Of a stretch of DNA of 34,039 nucleotides, positions 32,332-34,039 are shown in pieces. The stretch is taken from assembly GCA_045615345.1 (NCBI GenBank), contig JAZLER010000006.1:1-34039 (forward strand), written 5' to 3'. Position 1 is the first letter of the stretch, and every line of letters begins with the position of its first letter. Under the pieces are notes generated by a model. That model saw nothing but the letters and a program-made list of their open reading frames with translations, searched no databases and had not been told where the DNA came from. Made by a program: the position numbers and the translations under genes. The stretch comes from Fumia sp045615345 (lineage in GTDB: Bacteria; Bacillota; Clostridia; Oscillospirales; Ruminococcaceae).

Positions 32332-33369
32332 TTATAAATCATTCCTGTTTAAAAAATCAAGAATCATTTCAGGAATTTTGAAGCGCAAATCTTTCTTTTC
32401 TGTATTCATAAGTGTAACGACACCATAACCGCTTTGGTGATCAACAAACACAGAGAGCGCATACGGAGGAGCACTTCCCAGGTGACCGCACAGAAATCTG
32501 TCTTTATATTTTAACAGACGGATAGTCAGTCCATAACCATCATTCTGGTCAATGGACGCATGTCTTTTAAACATCTGATTTACAGTATCAATGTTTAAAA
32601 CCTGCTCTCCGAGATCATTTTTACCGTAATTCAATATAAATCTTGCAAGTTTGCATAAATCATCCGCATTTGAATAAAGACCACCTGCAGCGAAACGGGC
32701 TGCATTTTCTTTTATATAATGTACAACTTCAAGCTCTCCGTCAGAGTTTTCCTGATGAGGAAGGCTGAGTGGGTATGTGGCGGCAACTCTGAGGTCAAAA
32801 GTAGTTTTGTTCATTCCCAAAGGCTCTAAAACATACTCCTGTACAAGCTCTGAAAACATTTTTCCTGTTTTAACCTGAGCGATATAAGATGCTAAACGAA
32901 TACCCCAATTAGAATAAAGATATACCCCGTCAGAGGGCAAAGATTTGAATTTTAATTTTTTCAGTTCCGCCTTTAAGGTTTCTTCCAAAGCTGTTTCTTC
33001 TCTCGGCCCATCAGGCGTATATTCCATTGGCAAGCCTGAGGTGTGTGACAGCAAATGCCTTAGTGTCATTTGCTTTATAATAACCGGATTTTCAAATTCA
33101 AGCCAGTCAATATATTCTTTTACGGGTGTATCAAGATCTAAAATGCCTTTTTCAACCAGACTCATAATAGTAATTCCGGTTATGACCTTTGTGATTGATG
33201 CTATCCTGTATAACGAGTCAGGATTTGCAGGGATATCGGGAAGTTCCACGCTATCTACACCAAAACCTTTAGCATATAATGTTTTATCGCGATTTGTCAC
33301 CGCAATACTCATACCCGCAATATTATTATCTTTTTGAATTTGTTCAAGTTGTTGCTCCGGTAAAAACAT
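32332..33369 (-). CDS. Serine hydrolase, class C beta-lactamase / D-aminopeptidase fold
   Basis: A 345-residue member of the beta-lactamase-related family. The catalytic motifs are Ser58-Ile-Thr-Lys61 in IASITKVITG, Tyr152-Ser-Asn154 in YLYSNWG, and His-Leu-Gly in LCGHLGSAPPY near residue 298. I start at the ATG at 33369, which has AAGGAG ten bases upstream; an ATG 27 bases earlier has no ribosome site. No convincing signal peptide is present, so the enzyme is probably cytoplasmic. It is followed after 22 bases by the D-aminoacylase gene, so the two enzymes may act in turn on D-amino-acid-containing peptides or esters. The related protein at 7184-8215 is a clear paralogue in motif order but is only distantly similar. 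Confidence 0.88.
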   Translation of the reverse strand: MFLPEQQLEQIQKDNNIAGMSIAVTNRDKTLYAKGFGVDSVELPDIPANPDSLYRIASITKVITGITIMSLVEKGILDLDTPVKEYIDWLEFENPVIIKQMTLRHLLSHTSGLPMEYTPDGPREETALEETLKAELKKLKFKSLPSDGVYLYSNWGIRLASYIAQVKTGKMFSELVQEYVLEPLGMNKTTFDLRVAATYPLSLPHQENSDGELEVVHYIKENAARFAAGGLYSNADDLCKLARFILNYGKNDLGEQVLNIDTVNQMFKRHASIDQNDGYGLTIRLLKYKDRFLCGHLGSAPPYALSVFVDHQSGYGVVTLMNTEKKDLRFKIPEMILDFLNRNDL

Positions 33370-33423
33370 AATACAAATACTCCTTATAAAATTCATATTA
33401 AAAACAAGAATTATTTTAAAACA

Positions 33424-33452
33424 ATTATAACATAAATAAAACAGAGTATCAA
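33424..33452 (-). promoter_or_regulatory. Promoter of the serine hydrolase-D-aminoacylase operon
   Basis: Minus-strand TTGATA (33447-33452) and TATAAT (33424-33429) are 17 bases apart, with TGT before the -10. The -35 is part of one arm of the hairpin 33443-33480. Confidence 0.7.
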
Positions 33453-33480
33453 TTCATTTTTTAAAATGGGTTGATACTCT
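33443..33480 (-). terminator. Long hairpin overlapping the -35 of the serine hydrolase promoter
   Basis: AGAGTATCAA (33443-33452) pairs perfectly with TTGATACTCT (33471-33480), and the inner eight bases (TTCATTTT with AAAATGGG) extend the stem to about 18 pairs with two G-T pairs and a two-base loop. On the minus strand CTGTTTTATTT follows, so it could end transcripts from the broken P-loop gene. It also covers the -35 of the next promoter. Confidence 0.65.
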
Positions 33481-33486
33481 TGTAAA

Positions 33487-33653
33487 TCAAGCATTTATTA
33501 TCCTGTCTATTTCTTCTTTCTTTTTTATATAAACAACTTTTTCTTTTAAAGGATCTAAAATTCTGATAATTTCCTTCATATTAGTGTTTTGAAAAGTTTT
33601 TTTGCCAAATATGTTTTACCCGAACCACTGCACCCGATTATCCGGATTTTCAT
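33487..33653 (-). pseudogene. Internally deleted P-loop NTPase/kinase gene (adenylate kinase-like)
   Basis: From an ATG at 33653, with AGGAG eight bases upstream, comes a 25-residue peptide, MKIRIIGCSGSGKTYLAKKL and a short tail, ending in a TGA at 33576-33578. It contains a complete Walker A (GCSGSGKT). One base out of frame, overlapping at ATGA, a 30-residue frame (33487-33579) begins MKEIIRILDPLKEKVVYIKK and ends in EEIDRIINA. That resembles the C-terminal end of small P-loop kinases of the FlaR / topology-modulation type, which end in a LKPYKDKVIVLKN-like strand and helix. Normal members have about 170-190 residues, so roughly 115-130 residues from the middle are missing. I read it as the remnant of an internal deletion with a frameshift. 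Both pieces would be non-functional. Confidence 0.7.
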
Positions 33654-33683
33654 TTGTTATTCTCCTTATGCTTTAGATTTTAT

Positions 33684-33695
33684 GTGTTCGAACAC
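33684..33695. repeat. 12-base perfect palindrome upstream of the P-loop remnant
   Basis: GTGTTCGAACAC reads the same on both strands. It lies about 30 bases upstream of the remnant's start codon and 13 bases from the mini-hairpin array. It may be an old operator for that gene or part of the array's boundary. Confidence 0.5.
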
Positions 33696-33708
33696 TTACA
33701 TATTAAAT

Positions 33709-33895
33709 CACGGCAAAGCCGTGTATATCATCAATTTCGAAGAAATTGCATATCACCAAAACGAAGTTTTGTATATCATCATTGCGAAAGCGGTTTTTGA
33801 TGCACGCTATGCGTGTGATATACAGTCCTGACGGACTGATGAGATACAACGATAGCAACGCTATGGTTGATGATATACCATTGCTTTCGCAATGG
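33709..33895. repeat. Array of eight mini-hairpins with conserved, orientation-switching linkers
   Basis: Eight short inverted repeats with three- or four-base loops follow each other at about 21-31 base steps: 33709-33723 (CACGGC/GCCGTG), 33732-33748 (CAATTTC/GAAATTG), 33757-33771 (CAAAAC/GTTTTG), 33781-33794 (ATTGC/GCGGT, with G-T pairs), 33803-33815 (CACGC/GCGTG), 33823-33838 (CAGTCC/GGACTG), 33847-33869 (ten pairs, one G-G mismatch) and 33878-33895 (CCATTGC/GCAATGG). Stem sequences differ, but the linkers are alike: TATATCATC, CATATCACC and GTATATCATC in the first half; TTTTGATG, GTGATATAC, GATGAGATAC and GATGATATAC, their reverse complements, in the second. The whole is therefore also a large imperfect inverted repeat. 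No protein-coding or known RNA family is recognised. It lies between the tRNA-Pro terminator and the P-loop remnant. Confidence 0.8.
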
Positions 33896-33898
33896 ATA

Positions 33899-33932
33899 AA
33901 AAAATCGACTTGTGAAAACAAGTCGATTTTTT
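33899..33932 (-). terminator. Terminator after tRNA-Pro
   Basis: AAAAAATCGACTTGT (33899-33913) and ACAAGTCGATTTTTT (33918-33932) form a 15-bp perfect stem with a GAAA loop on the plus strand. It touches the CCA end of the tRNA. Confidence 0.85.
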
Positions 33933-34008
33933 GGTCGAGGCGACAGGATTCGAACCTGCGGCCTCTGCGTCCCGAACGCAGCGCTCTACCAAACTGAGCC
34001 ACGCCTCG
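33932..34008 (-). tRNA. tRNA-Pro, anticodon CGG, with encoded CCA
   Basis: On the minus strand a full cloverleaf can be drawn: acceptor CGAGGCG/CGCCTCG, D arm GCTC/GAGC, anticodon stem CTGCG/CGCAG with loop TTCGGGA (anticodon CGG, reading CCG), T arm GCAGG/CCTGT with the loop TTCGAAT, discriminator A and the encoded CCA. A terminator follows at once. The sequence upstream to the window end (34009-34039) is AT-rich and starts TGACA on the minus strand, which may be the edge of a -35 box; an upstream tRNA outside the window cannot be excluded. Confidence 0.96.
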
Positions 34009-34039
34009 ATACCATCATATATAATTTTGTGGATTGTCA

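Noticed and set aside
33684..33695. SOS (LexA) box
   Set aside because: The Gram-positive SOS box has GAAC on the left and GTTC on the right, separated by four bases; here the order is GTTCGAAC, the reverse.
33589..33831. Plus-strand frame across the P-loop remnant and hairpin array
   Set aside because: No ribosome site, no family resemblance, and it crosses the hairpins; it is best explained as chance.
33709..33895. CRISPR array
   Set aside because: The shared units are only 9-10 bases, the variable parts are self-complementary rather than spacer-like, orientation changes halfway, and there are no cas genes.
33703..34002. A 99-codon minus-strand frame with an RSGRRGRRFESCRLDQ-like start
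   Set aside because: It is the familiar false protein translated from a tRNA gene and the sequence after it; tRNA-Pro occupies 33932-34008.

Overview
The window is low-GC (roughly 38-40% by eye), gene-dense DNA with strong AGGAGG-type ribosome binding sites, SigA-like promoters and Gram-positive lipoprotein signal peptides. Together with the gene families present (TAXI-type TRAP transporter, BMP-type nucleoside ABC transporter, xpt, YitT and YczE proteins, a ferritin-VIT1 fusion), this points to an anaerobic member of the Clostridia, probably gut-associated. I cannot name a genus. No phage, insertion sequence, CRISPR array or rRNA is visible, and no gene-free stretch exceeds 300 bases.

Almost everything is on the minus strand, in compact operons read right to left. 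Region by region: (a) 1-4066, trkA-trkH potassium uptake, an aldo/keto reductase and the start of a DMT transporter. (b) 4082-7164, a TAXI TRAP transporter, with the binding-protein gene separated from the fused permease gene by a hairpin. (c) 7184-9860, a serine hydrolase and putP. (d) 9866-14964, a five-gene operon of AEC, DMT and MATE transporters, glycerate kinase and a TetR regulator. (e) 15021-20727, the only plus-strand block: xpt plus a four-gene nucleoside ABC importer, which reads as a purine salvage operon. (f) 20744-25651, a PP2C-like phosphatase, a ferritin-VIT1 membrane protein, an aminotransferase, pyrophosphatase and an NSS transporter. (g) 25654-27167, a TRIC-like channel and a HAD-IIA phosphatase. 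(h) 27169-30650, an AAC(3)-family acetyltransferase, a YczE protein, a GNAT, a YitT protein and a histidine phosphatase. (i) 30709-33480, a serine hydrolase and an N-acyl-D-amino-acid deacylase. (j) 33487-34008, an internally deleted P-loop NTPase gene, an array of eight mini-hairpins, and tRNA-Pro(CGG).

The theme is transport and salvage: about half of the genes are membrane transporters or their binding proteins, mostly ion-coupled. Nine candidate promoters could be placed. All have a 17-bp spacer, and eight have an extended -10 (TGn before TATAAT or TACAAT).

The items most worth a second look are the mini-hairpin array at 33709-33895, whose linkers reverse orientation halfway; the xpt gene, whose only homology-supported start is ATT; the collapsed P-loop gene beside the array; and the ferritin-VIT1/PP2C pairing. 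I do not see a clear new multi-gene defence or biosynthetic system. The hairpin array is the least explained structure.
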